Notes: a model not told the origin generated them from the sequence alone. Positions 42,155-51,135 are shown, counted from the stretch's first letter. The stretch is DNA of 64,000 nt from Mycobacterium sp. MS1601 (GCF_001984215.1 NZ_CP019420.1:6138001-6202000), one strand, 5' to 3'. Numbers and translations: made by a program.

Positions 42155-44148
42155 TCCAGGAATCCCCTACGTGCGTCGCCCGGCGCCGACTGCGGCGCCA
42201 GTTTCTTCAGCCGCTCCGACGAATTGAGCTGCCATGGAACGGAAGTCACCATCACATTGGGCTCGAACAGCAGCCTGCCCTTCAGTCGCAACGCGCTCTG
42301 GTTGTGCAGCACCTGCTCCCACCAATGACCCACCACGTACTCGGGGATGAACACCGTCACCACCGTGCGCGGTGACTCCCTGCCGATGCGTTTCACATAG
42401 TCCAGCACCGGCCGGGTGATCTCGCGGTACGGGGAGGCGATCACCTTCAACGGCACCGAGATGTCGCTTTCCTCCCACTTGTGCACCAGTTCGCGGGTTT
42501 CGGCGTCATCAACACTGACCGTGATGGCCTCCAAGAGGTCGGGCCGGGTGGCACGCGCATATGCCAGCGCGCGCATTGTCGGTAGGTGCAGCTTGGACAC
42601 CAGCACCACGGCGTGGTTGCGGCTGGGCAACACCACGCCCCCGTCGTTTTCGGCCTCCTGCTCGGCGAGTTCGCGAGCCACGGTGTCGTAATGCCGGTGG
42701 ATCAGCTTCATCATCACGAACAGAGCCGTCATCGCCACGATCGCGATCCAGGCGCCGGCGACGAACTTGGTGATCAGCACCACCACCAGAACCGAGCCGG
42801 TGCAGAGGAATCCGACAGTGTTGACGACGCGCGAGCGGATCATCTTGGCGCGCACCTGCTCATCGGTCTCGGTACGCAGCAGCCGGGTCCAGTGCCGCAC
42901 CATGCCGATCTGGCTGAGGGTGAAGCTGACGAATACGCCCACGATGTAGAGCTGGATCAGTGCTGTCACCTCGGCATCGAAGGCGACGACGAACGCGATG
43001 GCCGCCAGCGCCAGGAACAGGATGCCGTTGGAGAAGGCCAGCCGGTCACCGCGGGTGTGCAGCTGACGCGGCAGGAAACGGTCCTGGGCCAAGATGGAAC
43101 CCAGCACCGGGAATCCGTTGAACGCGGTGTTGGCGGCCAACACCAGGATCAGCGCGGTGACGATGGTGATCAACAAGAAGCCCAGGTGGAATCCGCCGAA
43201 CACCGTCTCCGCCAACTGCGCCACCAGCGTCTTCTGGTGGTAGTCCGCCGGCGCGCCCTCCAGTTGGGTAGCGGGATCGTCGACGATCTGCACACCGATC
43301 TTCTCGGCCAACAGGATGATGCCCATCAGCAGGGCCACCGCGATGCTGCCGAGCAGCAACAGTGTGGTAGCGGCGTTGCGGGACTTCGGTTTCCGGAAGG
43401 CAGGCACCCCGTTGCTGATGGCCTCGACCCCGGTCAGCGCCGCGCAACCCGACGAGAATGCCCGGGCCACCAGGAACACCATGGCCAGTCCCAGTACGTC
43501 GTCGGATTCGGCGTGCATCTCGAAGGACGCAGACTCGGCTTGCAGCGGATCGCCGAGAACATAGATGCGGAACAACCCCCAGCCCAGCATCGCGAACATG
43601 CCGATGATGAACGCGTAGGTGGGGATGGCGAACGCGGTGCCCGATTCCCGGATACCGCGCAGGTTTATCGCCATCAACAGCAGGATCGCCGTCACCGCGA
43701 ACAGCACCTTGTGCTGGGCGACGAACGGCACCGCCGAGCCGATGTTCGACATGGCCGACGCCATCGAAACGGCCACCGTCAGCACATAATCCACCAGCAG
43801 CGCGCTGGCCACCGTCAACCCGGCGGTGGGCCCCAGGTTGGTGGTCACCACTTCGTAGTCGCCGCCGCCGGAGGGATAGGCGTGCACGTTCTGCCGGTAG
43901 CTGGCCACCACGACCAGCATCACGAAGGCCACCGCCAGGCCGATCCAGGGCGTCATGGCGTAGGCGCTGAGCCCCGCCACCGACAACACCAGGAAGATCT
44001 CTTCCGGTGCGTAGGCCACCGACGACATGGCGTCGGAGGCGAACACCGGCAGCGCGATCCGCTTCGGCAGCAGGGTGTGCCCCATGCTGTCGCTGCGGAA
44101 CGGCCGACCCAGAACCAACCGGCGTGCGGCGGTCGAAAGCTTGGACAC
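42151..44148 (-). CDS. APC-superfamily permease resembling KimA/YdaO K+ importers
   Basis: 665 residues: about 12 membrane helices (to roughly residue 465) and a C-terminal cytosolic domain (HAVVLVSKLHLPTMRALAYAR). The transport core strongly resembles Bacillus KimA as I remember it: SDAMSSVAYAPEEIFLVLS, YPSGGGDYEV, LLVDYVLTVAVSMAS, AFSSGCAALTGVEAISNGVPAF. Its Asp/Tyr/Thr residues match the K+ site proposed there. The usual annotation is amino-acid permease. It is divergent from ceoB-ceoC, which supports K+ as cargo. The GTG at 44148 is preferred (VSKLSTAARRL). Confidence 0.85.
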   Translation of the reverse strand: MSKLSTAARRLVLGRPFRSDSMGHTLLPKRIALPVFASDAMSSVAYAPEEIFLVLSVAGLSAYAMTPWIGLAVAFVMLVVVASYRQNVHAYPSGGGDYEVVTTNLGPTAGLTVASALLVDYVLTVAVSMASAMSNIGSAVPFVAQHKVLFAVTAILLLMAINLRGIRESGTAFAIPTYAFIIGMFAMLGWGLFRIYVLGDPLQAESASFEMHAESDDVLGLAMVFLVARAFSSGCAALTGVEAISNGVPAFRKPKSRNAATTLLLLGSIAVALLMGIILLAEKIGVQIVDDPATQLEGAPADYHQKTLVAQLAETVFGGFHLGFLLITIVTALILVLAANTAFNGFPVLGSILAQDRFLPRQLHTRGDRLAFSNGILFLALAAIAFVVAFDAEVTALIQLYIVGVFVSFTLSQIGMVRHWTRLLRTETDEQVRAKMIRSRVVNTVGFLCTGSVLVVVLITKFVAGAWIAIVAMTALFVMMKLIHRHYDTVARELAEQEAENDGGVVLPSRNHAVVLVSKLHLPTMRALAYARATRPDLLEAITVSVDDAETRELVHKWEESDISVPLKVIASPYREITRPVLDYVKRIGRESPRTVVTVFIPEYVVGHWWEQVLHNQSALRLKGRLLFEPNVMVTSVPWQLNSSERLKKLAPQSAPGDARRGFLE

Positions 44149-44236
44149 GAGGTCCAAGGGTATGCCCAAGCACAAATGGCGGTAGCGTTCCGCGTACGGT
44201 CAGATCACTGGAGACGGTCATCCGAAAGGACGCCAG

Positions 44237-44920
44237 GTGCGGGTAGTGGTGATGGGATGCGGCCGCGTGGGGGCAGCACTCGCCGACGGCTTGGCCCGGA
44301 TCGGTCACGAAGTGGCCATCATCGACCGGGACAACATGGCGTTTCAGCGGCTTTCACCGGATTTTCCGGGCGATCGGGTGACCGGCATGGGCTTCGACCG
44401 CGAGGTGCTGCTGCGGGCCGGCATCGAGGAGGCGGGCGCGTTCGCGGCGGTGTCCTCCGGCGACAACTCGAACATCATCTCCGCGCGGGTGGCCCGCGAG
44501 ACGTTCGGGGTGCGCAAGGTGGTGGCCCGCATCTACGACGCCAAGCGCGCCGCCGTCTACGAGCGCCTCGGCATTCCCACCGTGGCCACCGTCCCCTGGA
44601 CCACCGACCGGCTGCTCAATGCCCTGACCGGTGACACCGAGACCGCCCGCTGGCGTGACCCCACCGGGACCGTCGCGGTGGCCGAGGTGGTGCTGCACGA
44701 GCAGTGGGTGGGCCACCGGGTCACCGACCTCGAGACGGCCACCGGCGCGCGGGTGGCGTTTCTGCTGCGCTTCGGCGCCGGCATCCTGCCCGAGCCCAAG
44801 ACAGTGATCCAGGCCAGCGATCAGGTGTACATCGCCGCGGTCTCCGGACGTGCCGCCGAGGCCATGGCCATCGCCGCGCTGCCGCCCGGAGATGATCTCG
44901 AGCCGGGTGACGGCCGATGA
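44237..44920 (+). CDS. ceoB: TrkA-type K+ uptake regulator CeoB
   Basis: 227 residues. The RCK/TrkA-N domain has the Rossmann motif VVVMGCGRVGAALADGLARIGHEVAIIDRD, with VSSGDNSNIISARVAR next. A TrkA-C-like part follows from about 140 (VAVAEVVLHEQWVGHRVTDLE). It binds NAD(H) or ATP and gates a K+ transporter. AAAGGA lies 8 nt before the GTG. A TACGGT -10 box sits at 44195-44200. It overlaps ceoC by ATGA. Confidence 0.92.
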   Translation: MRVVVMGCGRVGAALADGLARIGHEVAIIDRDNMAFQRLSPDFPGDRVTGMGFDREVLLRAGIEEAGAFAAVSSGDNSNIISARVARETFGVRKVVARIYDAKRAAVYERLGIPTVATVPWTTDRLLNALTGDTETARWRDPTGTVAVAEVVLHEQWVGHRVTDLETATGARVAFLLRFGAGILPEPKTVIQASDQVYIAAVSGRAAEAMAIAALPPGDDLEPGDGR

Positions 44921-45590
44921 GAGTAGCGATTGCCGGCGCCGGCGCCGTGGGGCGTTCGATCGCCCGCGAGCTCGTGGAGAACGGCCACGACGTCACGTTG
45001 ATCGAGCGCGATGCCGAGCACATCGACGTCGACGCCATCCCGGCGGCGCACTGGCGCCTGGGCGACGCCTGCGAGCTGTCCCTGTTGGAGTCGGTGCGCG
45101 CCGAGGACTTCGACGTGGTGATCGCCGCCACGGGCGACGACAAGGCCAATGTGGTGCTCTCATTGCTGGCCAAGACGGAGTTCGCCGTCTCGCGGGTGGT
45201 GGCCAGGGTCAATGATCCGCGCAACGAATGGCTGTTCGACGAAGCCTGGGGCGTGGACGTGGCGGTGTCGACCCCGCGCATGCTGGCCTCGCTGGTCGAG
45301 GAGGCGGTGGCCGTTGGCGATCTGGTGCACATCATGGAGTTCCGCAAGGGCGAGGCCAACCTGCTGGAGATCACCCTGCCCGACGACACCCCGTGGGGCG
45401 GCAAGCCGGTCCGCAAGTTGGACCTGCCGCGAGACGCTGCCCTGGTGACGATCCTGCGCGGTAATCGGGTGATCGTGCCGCAGCCCGACGAGCCGCTCGA
45501 AGGTGGCGACGAATTGCTGTTGGTGGCCTCCCCGACGTCGAGGGTGAACTGCGCGCACTGCTGCTGCCGACGAGTTCACACGCGCACTGA
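44917..45590 (+). CDS. ceoC: TrkA-type K+ uptake regulator CeoC, frameshifted near the end
   Basis: RCK protein with AIAGAGAVGRSIARELVENGHDVTLIERD and IAATGDDKANVVLSLLAKTEF, then a TrkA-C domain. Read as given, the frame leaves the family after LLLVASP and runs on to 45726 with a Cys/Arg-rich tail, across the 3' end of the convergent MFS gene. In the next frame the codons read DVEGELRALLLPTSSHAH and stop at 45588-45590, exactly the expected ending. One C appears to be missing from the CCCC run at 45530-45533. It could be a sequencing error or a real mutation. I give the corrected end. Confidence 0.85.
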
Positions 45591-45593
45591 CGC

Positions 45594-47039
45594 TCACCTG
45601 CCGCGATCGAGACAGCGCGCGCTGTCGAGGGCAGGCACCTCGCCGGGAGGCTGGTTGCGGATACCGGCCGCGGAGATCAGCCCGGCCACCGCGAACAGCG
45701 CCGACGTCACCACGGCCGCCCGCTGAAAGCCAGCGAAATCGATTGTGCCGCCGACGATCACGGACATGAACGCGATCGCGATCAGACCGGCGACCCGCGA
45801 CACCGCGTTGTTGACCGCAGACCCGATGCCACTGTGTGCCGCGTCCACGGCCGCCAGCACGGTGGCGGTCAGCGGCGTCACCGTCATCGACAGCCCGACG
45901 GCGAACAACACCAACCCCGGCAGCAGCTGCGTCCAGAAGTCGAACGGCACCCGGACACCGGTCATCAGCGCGAAACCTGCTGCGGCCAGCAGCGGACCGG
46001 CGGCCATGTACCACCGCGGGCCGTGTCTGCCGGCCAGCGCACCGAAGCGGGCGGCCAGGAAGAACGACAGCACCGGAATCGGCAGGGTCGCCAGCCCGGC
46101 CGCGGTGGCCGACAGGGCGGCCGTCTCCATCAGGAACAGCGTCACCGTCAGCATCCCCAGCGACACACCGGCGTACAGGAACACCGTGGCGGCGTTGGCC
46201 ACCGCGAAGTTGCGGGAGTGGAAGATCTCCAGCGGCATCATCGGGTGCCGGGCTCGACGCTCCCAGAACGGGAACACCGCCAGGCAGCAGATTCCGAGGA
46301 CGAAGGCGCCCACCACCATCGGATGCCACGGACCCAGCCGCTGCTGTTCGATGAGCGCGAACACGGCACCGGTGAGCCCCAGAGCCGTGAGTACCGCGCC
46401 GAAGCCGTCGACGTCACGCAACCCGCGCCCCGCAGGCCGCGGCGGAGTGGGCAGCCGGGTGGTCAGGTACAGGGTGAGGATCAGCGGCGGCAGATTGATC
46501 GCGAAGATCCACCGCCAGTCCAACGTGTCCACCAGAACACCGCCCAGCACCGGGCCCACCACAAAAGCCGTCCCGGTCCACGCCGTCCAGATGCCGACGG
46601 CGCGGGCCTGCTCGGCACCGCTGAACCGTTCGTTGATCATCGCCAGCGAGCTCGGCACCAGGAACGCCGCTCCGACGCCTTGCACACACCGTGCCGCAAC
46701 CAGCAGCGGGCCACTGGGCGCCAGTGCACACAGCATCGACGCCGCCGCGAAGACGACGAGCCCCGCCCGCAGCACCGCCAGCCTGCCCAGTGCGTCCGAA
46801 ACCGCGCCCGCCACCAGAATCAGGGCTCCGAGGGCCAGCAGATACCCGTCGACGACCCATTGCTGCAGAGTGAGACCGCCGCCGAGGTCGGCGGAGATGG
46901 CGGGCAATGCCAGGTTGACCACCGAACCGTCCAGGAACGCCACGAACGACGCCAGCACGGTGACGGCGATCAGCACACGACCCTCGGGGTCGCCGCTTGC
47001 CGTTGCCGGCTGGTGGCCGGCCCTCACTCCCCGGCTCAT
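45594..47039 (-). CDS. MFS drug exporter (DHA2/EmrB-QacA type, 14 TM)
   Basis: 481 residues with 13-14 membrane helices. Family motifs are LDGSVVNLALPAIS (motif D1 region), GALILVAGAVSDALGRL (motif A-like) and GPVLGGVLVDTLDWRWIFAINLP (motif C region). It probably exports drugs or metabolites by proton antiport; substrate unknown. The ATG at 47039 has GAGGGGG just upstream. It lies between ceoC and the DUF3159 gene, where I do not recall an MFS gene in M. tuberculosis, so it may be a lineage insertion. Confidence 0.88.
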   Translation of the reverse strand: MSRGVRAGHQPATASGDPEGRVLIAVTVLASFVAFLDGSVVNLALPAISADLGGGLTLQQWVVDGYLLALGALILVAGAVSDALGRLAVLRAGLVVFAAASMLCALAPSGPLLVAARCVQGVGAAFLVPSSLAMINERFSGAEQARAVGIWTAWTGTAFVVGPVLGGVLVDTLDWRWIFAINLPPLILTLYLTTRLPTPPRPAGRGLRDVDGFGAVLTALGLTGAVFALIEQQRLGPWHPMVVGAFVLGICCLAVFPFWERRARHPMMPLEIFHSRNFAVANAATVFLYAGVSLGMLTVTLFLMETAALSATAAGLATLPIPVLSFFLAARFGALAGRHGPRWYMAAGPLLAAAGFALMTGVRVPFDFWTQLLPGLVLFAVGLSMTVTPLTATVLAAVDAAHSGIGSAVNNAVSRVAGLIAIAFMSVIVGGTIDFAGFQRAAVVTSALFAVAGLISAAGIRNQPPGEVPALDSARCLDRGR

Positions 47040-47097
47040 CCGCCCCCTCGCTCCGCTGGGGGTGTACCCCAACGCCGGCCTCGTCGACCGGCCACCG

Positions 47098-47811
47098 TCA
47101 GTCGGTCTGGCGGGCGGCGCCGGGTTCGAGGTCGGTCTGCGCCTCCGATTGCGGCTCAGACTCTTTGATGGCTTTCTGGGCGGCTTTGATCGCCAGATAC
47201 GTCACCAGCGCAGCGACTGCGGTCAACGGCCAGCCCATCGCGATGCGGGCCACGCCCAGCCAGCCCGTCTGATCGGCGTCATACAGGTGGTTCTGCACAA
47301 TGAAGCGGGACGCGAACACCACCACCCAGGCCAGCGTCGCGAGGTCGAAGATCCGAACAGCGCGCTTCACCGATCGCCAGTCCTGGCCGTGCCCGCCGAC
47401 CCAGCCCCAGGCGTAACCGACAACAGGGCGGCGGATCAGCACGGAGATGGCGAACACCGCGGCCCACAGCAGCGACATCCAGATGCCGTAGAGGAAATAG
47501 CCTTTGGCCTCGCCCATCAGGTACGCGATCAGCGCGCAGAACCCGACACCGATGAAGCCCGACACCGCGGGTTGCACGGTCTCTTTGCGGTAGAGGCGCC
47601 ACACCAGGATCAGCGCGGCCACACCGAGAGCCGAGACGATGGCGGGCACCAGGCCGAAGGCCGAGGAGACCGGGACGAATGCCAGCACCGGAAGTGACGA
47701 GTAGATGAGCCCGCTGACGCCGCCCATCTGATCCATCATCGCCTGGGCGGTGGTGCGCTCCGGCGTGGGATCAGGGGTGGACTCGTAACCGGTGTCTTCG
47801 CTCGAACTCAA
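47098..47811 (-). CDS. DUF3159 membrane protein
   Basis: 237 residues, about six membrane helices. GGVSGLIYSSLPVLAFVPVSS, GFIGVGFCALIAYLMGEAKGYFLYGIW and WGWVGGHGQDWRSVKRAVRIFDLATLAWVVVFASRFIVQNHLY match DUF3159 (Rv2693c position). Function unknown. It appears to start at a TTG (47811) that overlaps the stop of the OB-fold gene (TTGA), with no better in-frame start, so translation is coupled. Confidence 0.82.
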   Translation of the reverse strand: MSSSEDTGYESTPDPTPERTTAQAMMDQMGGVSGLIYSSLPVLAFVPVSSAFGLVPAIVSALGVAALILVWRLYRKETVQPAVSGFIGVGFCALIAYLMGEAKGYFLYGIWMSLLWAAVFAISVLIRRPVVGYAWGWVGGHGQDWRSVKRAVRIFDLATLAWVVVFASRFIVQNHLYDADQTGWLGVARIAMGWPLTAVAALVTYLAIKAAQKAIKESEPQSEAQTDLEPGAARQTD

Positions 47812-48179
47812 CGCTGAATCTCGTAGTGCGGGTTGTAGATCGCCTTGCTGCCGTTGTCGAGCTTGCCGACGCGGCCGTGCACGCGCAGGGTGCGGCCGGA
47901 ATCGATGCCGGGGATGCGGCGCTGCCCCAGCCACACCAGCGTCACGGTGTCGGTGCCGTCGAAGAGTTCGGCCTTGACCCCACCTGCGCATCCCTTGGCG
48001 TTGGCTTCCACGCTGCGCAGCGTGCCGACCATCGTGACCTCCTGGCCACGCTGACAGTCGATAGCACGCTGCGCGCCGGTGACGACGGCTTCATCCGTCA
48101 ACTCCTCGGCGTCGCGTTGCTCGGGATCCTCCGTCAACCGGCGGGTGAGCCGGCGCAGATAACCTTCGGCCGCGGCCAT
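47808..48179 (-). CDS. OB-fold nucleic-acid-binding domain protein
   Basis: 123 residues. After a charged helix (GYLRRLTRRLTEDPEQRDAEEL) comes a single OB-fold: QEVTMVGTLRSVEANAKGCAGGVKAELFDGTDTVTLVWLGQRRIPGIDSGRTLRVHG. It resembles the RecG/tRNA-anti type and matches Rv2694c. Partner and substrate unknown. AGGAG lies 5 nt before the ATG. First gene of a minus-strand pair with the DUF3159 gene. Confidence 0.85.
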   Translation of the reverse strand: MAAAEGYLRRLTRRLTEDPEQRDAEELTDEAVVTGAQRAIDCQRGQEVTMVGTLRSVEANAKGCAGGVKAELFDGTDTVTLVWLGQRRIPGIDSGRTLRVHGRVGKLDNGSKAIYNPHYEIQR

Positions 48180-48338
48180 CGCTACTCCTGACAATTGAAG
48201 CGAATTCACAGTGCCTCTTGAGTGCGGAACTCCACCCTCTTTTTCCAGAACGACACGGTAGACCCGTTGGTTCCCTATTGCCACGCCGCCTGGAGCTGAA
48301 ACCATCAATTCATGCGGACACCAGGCACGATCAATCCC

Positions 48339-49037
48339 ATGGCTGTTGAACTGCACGGCGTGTCGGCGGTACTGCTGCCGGGCACCGGTTCCGACGACGA
48401 CTACACCTACCGCGCCTTCGGCCCGGCTCTTCGCAGCGTGGGTGCTGTTCCACTGCCCCACGCGCCTCGACCTGCACAGCTGTTGGCAGGCTATGTCGCC
48501 GCGCTGGACGACGCCTCCCGCGGCGGGCCGATCGTGGTGGCGGGCGTCTCGTTGGGTGCGGCCGTGGCGGCAACGTGGGCAATCACCCACCCTCAACGGG
48601 TGATCGCGGTGCTGGCCGTGTTGCCGGCGTGGACCGGTCCGCCGCTGAATGCACCCGCCGCCGCAGCGGCACTGCACTCGGCCGAGGAATTGCGCCGCGA
48701 CGGACTGGTGGCCGCCACGGCCCGGATGCAGGCCTCCAGCCCGGCGTGGCTGGCCGACGAGTTGACCCGCTCCTGGGTGAGCCAGTGGCCGGACCTGCCG
48801 GACGCCATGGAAGCGGCCGCCGGCTATGTGGCACCCACCAGTGGCCAATTCGCGGCACTGACCGCACCGATGGCGGTGGTGTCGGCCACCGACGACCCGG
48901 TGCATCCGCTGGAGGTCGGGGTGGAGTGGGTGGCCGCGGCTCCCCGGGCAGCGCTGCGCACCGTGACGCTCGACGAGTTCGGCCACGACCCGGCGGTGCT
49001 GGGTGCGGCCTGCCTGGACGCGCTGTCCGACCTGTAG
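48339..49037 (+). CDS. alpha/beta hydrolase (Rv2695-like)
   Basis: 232 residues. The nucleophile elbow is VVAGVSLGAAVA (GVSLG). A late acid is in VSATDDPVHPLEVG and the His in LDEFGHDPAVLG, giving a full catalytic triad. The oxyanion region is LLPGTGSDDDYTY. Substrate unknown. The ATG at 48339 is chosen; an in-frame ATG at 48312 is possible. Convergent with the DUF3710 gene. Confidence 0.82.
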   Translation: MAVELHGVSAVLLPGTGSDDDYTYRAFGPALRSVGAVPLPHAPRPAQLLAGYVAALDDASRGGPIVVAGVSLGAAVAATWAITHPQRVIAVLAVLPAWTGPPLNAPAAAAALHSAEELRRDGLVAATARMQASSPAWLADELTRSWVSQWPDLPDAMEAAAGYVAPTSGQFAALTAPMAVVSATDDPVHPLEVGVEWVAAAPRAALRTVTLDEFGHDPAVLGAACLDALSDL

Positions 49038-49041
49038 GCGG

Positions 49042-49737
49042 TCAGCCGCCGGTGATGGTGCTGCGCAGCTGCTGCATCGCCGAGCCCTGCGCACTGCGCC
49101 GCGCGGAGGGGTTGGGCGGCTGCTGCTCACCGGACTGCTGCTGCTGGGCTGCGGCGGCGGCCGCCTGCTCGGAGGCGGCCCGCAGCTGGGCGGCCATCGG
49201 CTCAGGCAGCTGCACAGGCAACGGAGTGCGCACCGGCAGCGGCGTGCTGTCGCGCCGGACCACGGTGTCAGCCAAGGCCTTCCGGGCCTCGACCGTCAAC
49301 GCTGCCATGGTCTCGTGGCCGGCGTTGACCACACACCGGATCATCCAGCGGTAGCCGTCGACCCCGATGAAACGCACCGCGCCGGAGGCGATGCCCACCA
49401 CCTCCCGGCCCCAGGGACCGGTTTCGATGCTGACCTGGGCGTTGTCCTTGCGCAGCGACTCGGCCAGTTCACCTGCCACCTCACGCCAGAGCCCGGCGCT
49501 CTTGGGCGCCGCGTACGCCGCGACGGTGAACCGGCCGTTGGGGGTGACAACCCAGACGGCGCTGGGTACCCCGGTCTGGGTGAGTTCCACCTGTACCTGG
49601 CCGGCGGCGGGCATCGGGATCAGTACGGACCCCAGATCGAGGCGGCCGACCTTGGCCACCTCGGGGTCGTCGAAATCTTCGATGTCGAACGGGCCGTCAA
49701 GATCGTCGCCGGTGGTGGCGTCGTTGTCATTACTCAC
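49042..49737 (-). CDS. DUF3710 family protein
   Basis: 231 residues. An acidic N-terminus ([21 protein letters not shown]) precedes a compact domain: [66 protein letters not shown] Gln/Ala-rich tail ends the protein. Conserved beside dut in Actinobacteria; function unknown. The start overlaps dut by ATGA, so the two are co-translated. Confidence 0.85.
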   Translation of the reverse strand: MSNDNDATTGDDLDGPFDIEDFDDPEVAKVGRLDLGSVLIPMPAAGQVQVELTQTGVPSAVWVVTPNGRFTVAAYAAPKSAGLWREVAGELAESLRKDNAQVSIETGPWGREVVGIASGAVRFIGVDGYRWMIRCVVNAGHETMAALTVEARKALADTVVRRDSTPLPVRTPLPVQLPEPMAAQLRAASEQAAAAAAQQQQSGEQQPPNPSARRSAQGSAMQQLRSTITGG

Positions 49738-50198
49738 AGGCTCGCATGTCCTCCCGATGAACCGTGGCCGCCTTCGCCACGGGTGGTGTCCCCCAGGCCC
49801 GCCTCGTCGAACGATGTGACCTCGACCAGGTCGGGCAGTTCTACGCGCTGCACCAGCAGCTGGGCGATCCGGTCGCCCCGGTTGATGACGATCGGCACGG
49901 ACGGATCCAGGTTGATCAACGACACCTTGATCTCTCCGCGGTATCCGGCGTCGACGGTGCCAGGGCTGTTGACGATCGAAAGGCCAACGCGCGCGGCCAA
50001 TCCCGATCGCGGGTGAATCAGGCCGACCATACCGACCGGGATCGCCACGGCGATCCCGGTGTGGACCAGGGCACGATGGCCCGGCTCCAGCGTGACGTCC
50101 TCGGCGCTGAACAGGTCAACGCCCGCGTCGCCGACGTGTGCACGGCTGGGCAGGGGAAGTCCGGGGTCCAGGCGGACCACCGCCAGGCGGGTCGACAC
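49734..50198 (-). CDS. dut: dUTP pyrophosphatase
   Basis: 154-residue trimeric dUTPase that hydrolyses dUTP to dUMP. Motif 1 is [12 protein letters not shown], motif 2 [12 protein letters not shown], motif 3 [17 protein letters not shown], motif 4 [13 protein letters not shown], and motif 5 appears as GGHGSSGGH. The GTG at 50198 has no ribosome binding site and lies 8 nt after a TAGTCT box. Divergent from the DUF3093 gene, with only 25 bp between starts. Confidence 0.96.
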   Translation of the reverse strand: MSTRLAVVRLDPGLPLPSRAHVGDAGVDLFSAEDVTLEPGHRALVHTGIAVAIPVGMVGLIHPRSGLAARVGLSIVNSPGTVDAGYRGEIKVSLINLDPSVPIVINRGDRIAQLLVQRVELPDLVEVTSFDEAGLGDTTRGEGGHGSSGGHASL

Positions 50199-50206
50199 GA
50201 GGGATG

Positions 50207-50216
50207 AGACTACTCT
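50207..50216. promoter_or_regulatory. bidirectional promoter between dut and the DUF3093 gene
   Basis: The 10-mer agactactct contains TAGTCT on the minus strand (50212 to 50207) for dut and TACTCT on the plus strand (50211-50216), 7 nt before the DUF3093 GTG. The two -10 boxes share the TA at 50211-50212. With a gap of 25 bp, both genes must be driven from here or from inside each other. Confidence 0.55.
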
Positions 50217-50223
50217 TGGCCCG

Positions 50224-50700
50224 GTGGTGGGAACGCGCGAGACCTCGCAGACGGTGCGCTACCGCGAGCGACTCTGGGTGCCGTGGTGGTGGTGGTTGCC
50301 CGGCTTCGGCCTGGCCGCACTGATCGCGCTCGAGGTCAATCAAGGCGTCCAGGGCATGCCCAACTGGGTGCCGTTCGCCGTGCTCTTCGGCGTGGCGGCC
50401 GCCGCGCTGTTGTGGATGAGTCGCTCGGAGGTCTCCGTGGTCAGCGACGGCGAATCCGTCGAACTCTGGGCCGGGCCCGCTCACCTACCTGCCTCGGTGA
50501 TCGCCCGGTCCGCCGAGATTCCGCGGTCGGCGAAGTCTGCGGCCATGGGCCGTCAGCTGGACCCGGCCGCCTACGTTCTGCACAAAGCCTGGGTGGGTCC
50601 GATGGCCCTGGTGGTGCTCAACGACCCCGACGACCCCACCCCGTACTGGTTGGTGAGCTGCCGCCACCCCGACCGGCTGCTCTCGGCCCTGCGCAGCTGA
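50224..50700 (+). CDS. DUF3093 membrane protein
   Basis: 158 residues. Starts [15 protein letters not shown] after a short leader, then two membrane helices at about 23-41 ([13 protein letters not shown]) and 48-65 ([19 protein letters not shown]). A soluble domain follows with [37 protein letters not shown]3093 is conserved next to dut (Rv2698 position); function unknown. The GTG at 50224 is predicted to be leaderless. Confidence 0.83.
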   Translation: MVGTRETSQTVRYRERLWVPWWWWLPGFGLAALIALEVNQGVQGMPNWVPFAVLFGVAAAALLWMSRSEVSVVSDGESVELWAGPAHLPASVIARSAEIPRSAKSAAMGRQLDPAAYVLHKAWVGPMALVVLNDPDDPTPYWLVSCRHPDRLLSALRS

Positions 50701-50703
50701 CGC

Positions 50704-51006
50704 CTAAGCCGCGCAGTCGCTGCAGATCATCACACCGTTCTTCTCACTGGCCAACCGGCTCCGGTGATGTACCAAAAAGCAGCTGGAGCAAGTGAATTCG
50801 TCGGCCTGCTTGGGGACGACGCGCACAGACAGCTCTTCGCCGGACAGATCGGCGCCGGGCAGCTCGAACGATTCACCGGCCTCTGCCTCGTCGACGTCGA
50901 CTACGGCCGATTGCGCTTCGTTTCGCCGCGCCTTGAGTTCCTCCAACGAATCCTCGGAAGGTTCGTCGGTCTCGTTGCGACGCGGAGCGTCGTAGTCGGT
51001 AGCCAT
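50704..51006 (-). CDS. DUF4193 zinc-ribbon protein
   Basis: 100 residues, starting MATDYDAPRRNETDEPSEDSL. Highly acidic, then two CxxC pairs near the end (FTCSSCFLVHHRSRLA...MICSDCAA) that would hold one zinc. It fits DUF4193 (Rv2699c position), conserved and abundant in Actinobacteria; function unknown. The upstream frame from 51087 is rejected because family members start at MATDYD. Convergent with the DUF3093 gene. Confidence 0.85.
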   Translation of the reverse strand: MATDYDAPRRNETDEPSEDSLEELKARRNEAQSAVVDVDEAEAGESFELPGADLSGEELSVRVVPKQADEFTCSSCFLVHHRSRLASEKNGVMICSDCAA

Positions 51007-51119
51007 GGTGATCAGTTCCCCTCTTGGTGCCCCGCTCGCATCCTCTTGCCAGCAGAGCTTTGTACCAGTGCCGAACGCTTCCGCCAAACGATTCGTGCCC
51101 GGAACCCCCTCCGATCAAG

Positions 51120-51135
51120 TGTGATTTACATCACA
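51120..51135. promoter_or_regulatory. CRP-type binding site
   Basis: TGTGA-TTTACA-TCACA is a perfect CRP/Cmr palindrome. Its centre (51127.5) is at -61.5 relative to the predicted leaderless cei start at 51189, the classic class I activator position, and 121 bp upstream of the DUF4193 start. The likely binder is the mycobacterial CRP (Rv3676 homolog), encoded elsewhere. Confidence 0.78.

Noticed and set aside
42586..44634. 682-codon plus-strand frame opposite the KimA-like permease
   Set aside because: His/Gln/Arg-rich composition typical of the antisense frame of a GC-rich membrane protein gene.
45591..45726. Extended C-terminus of CeoC as literally encoded
   Set aside because: Cys/Arg-rich, unlike the family, and antisense to the MFS gene. 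Explained by a one-base frameshift.
45745..47697. 650-codon plus-strand frame opposite the MFS gene
   Set aside because: Low-complexity Thr/Ala/Arg/Ser shadow; the minus strand encodes a clear 14-helix transporter.
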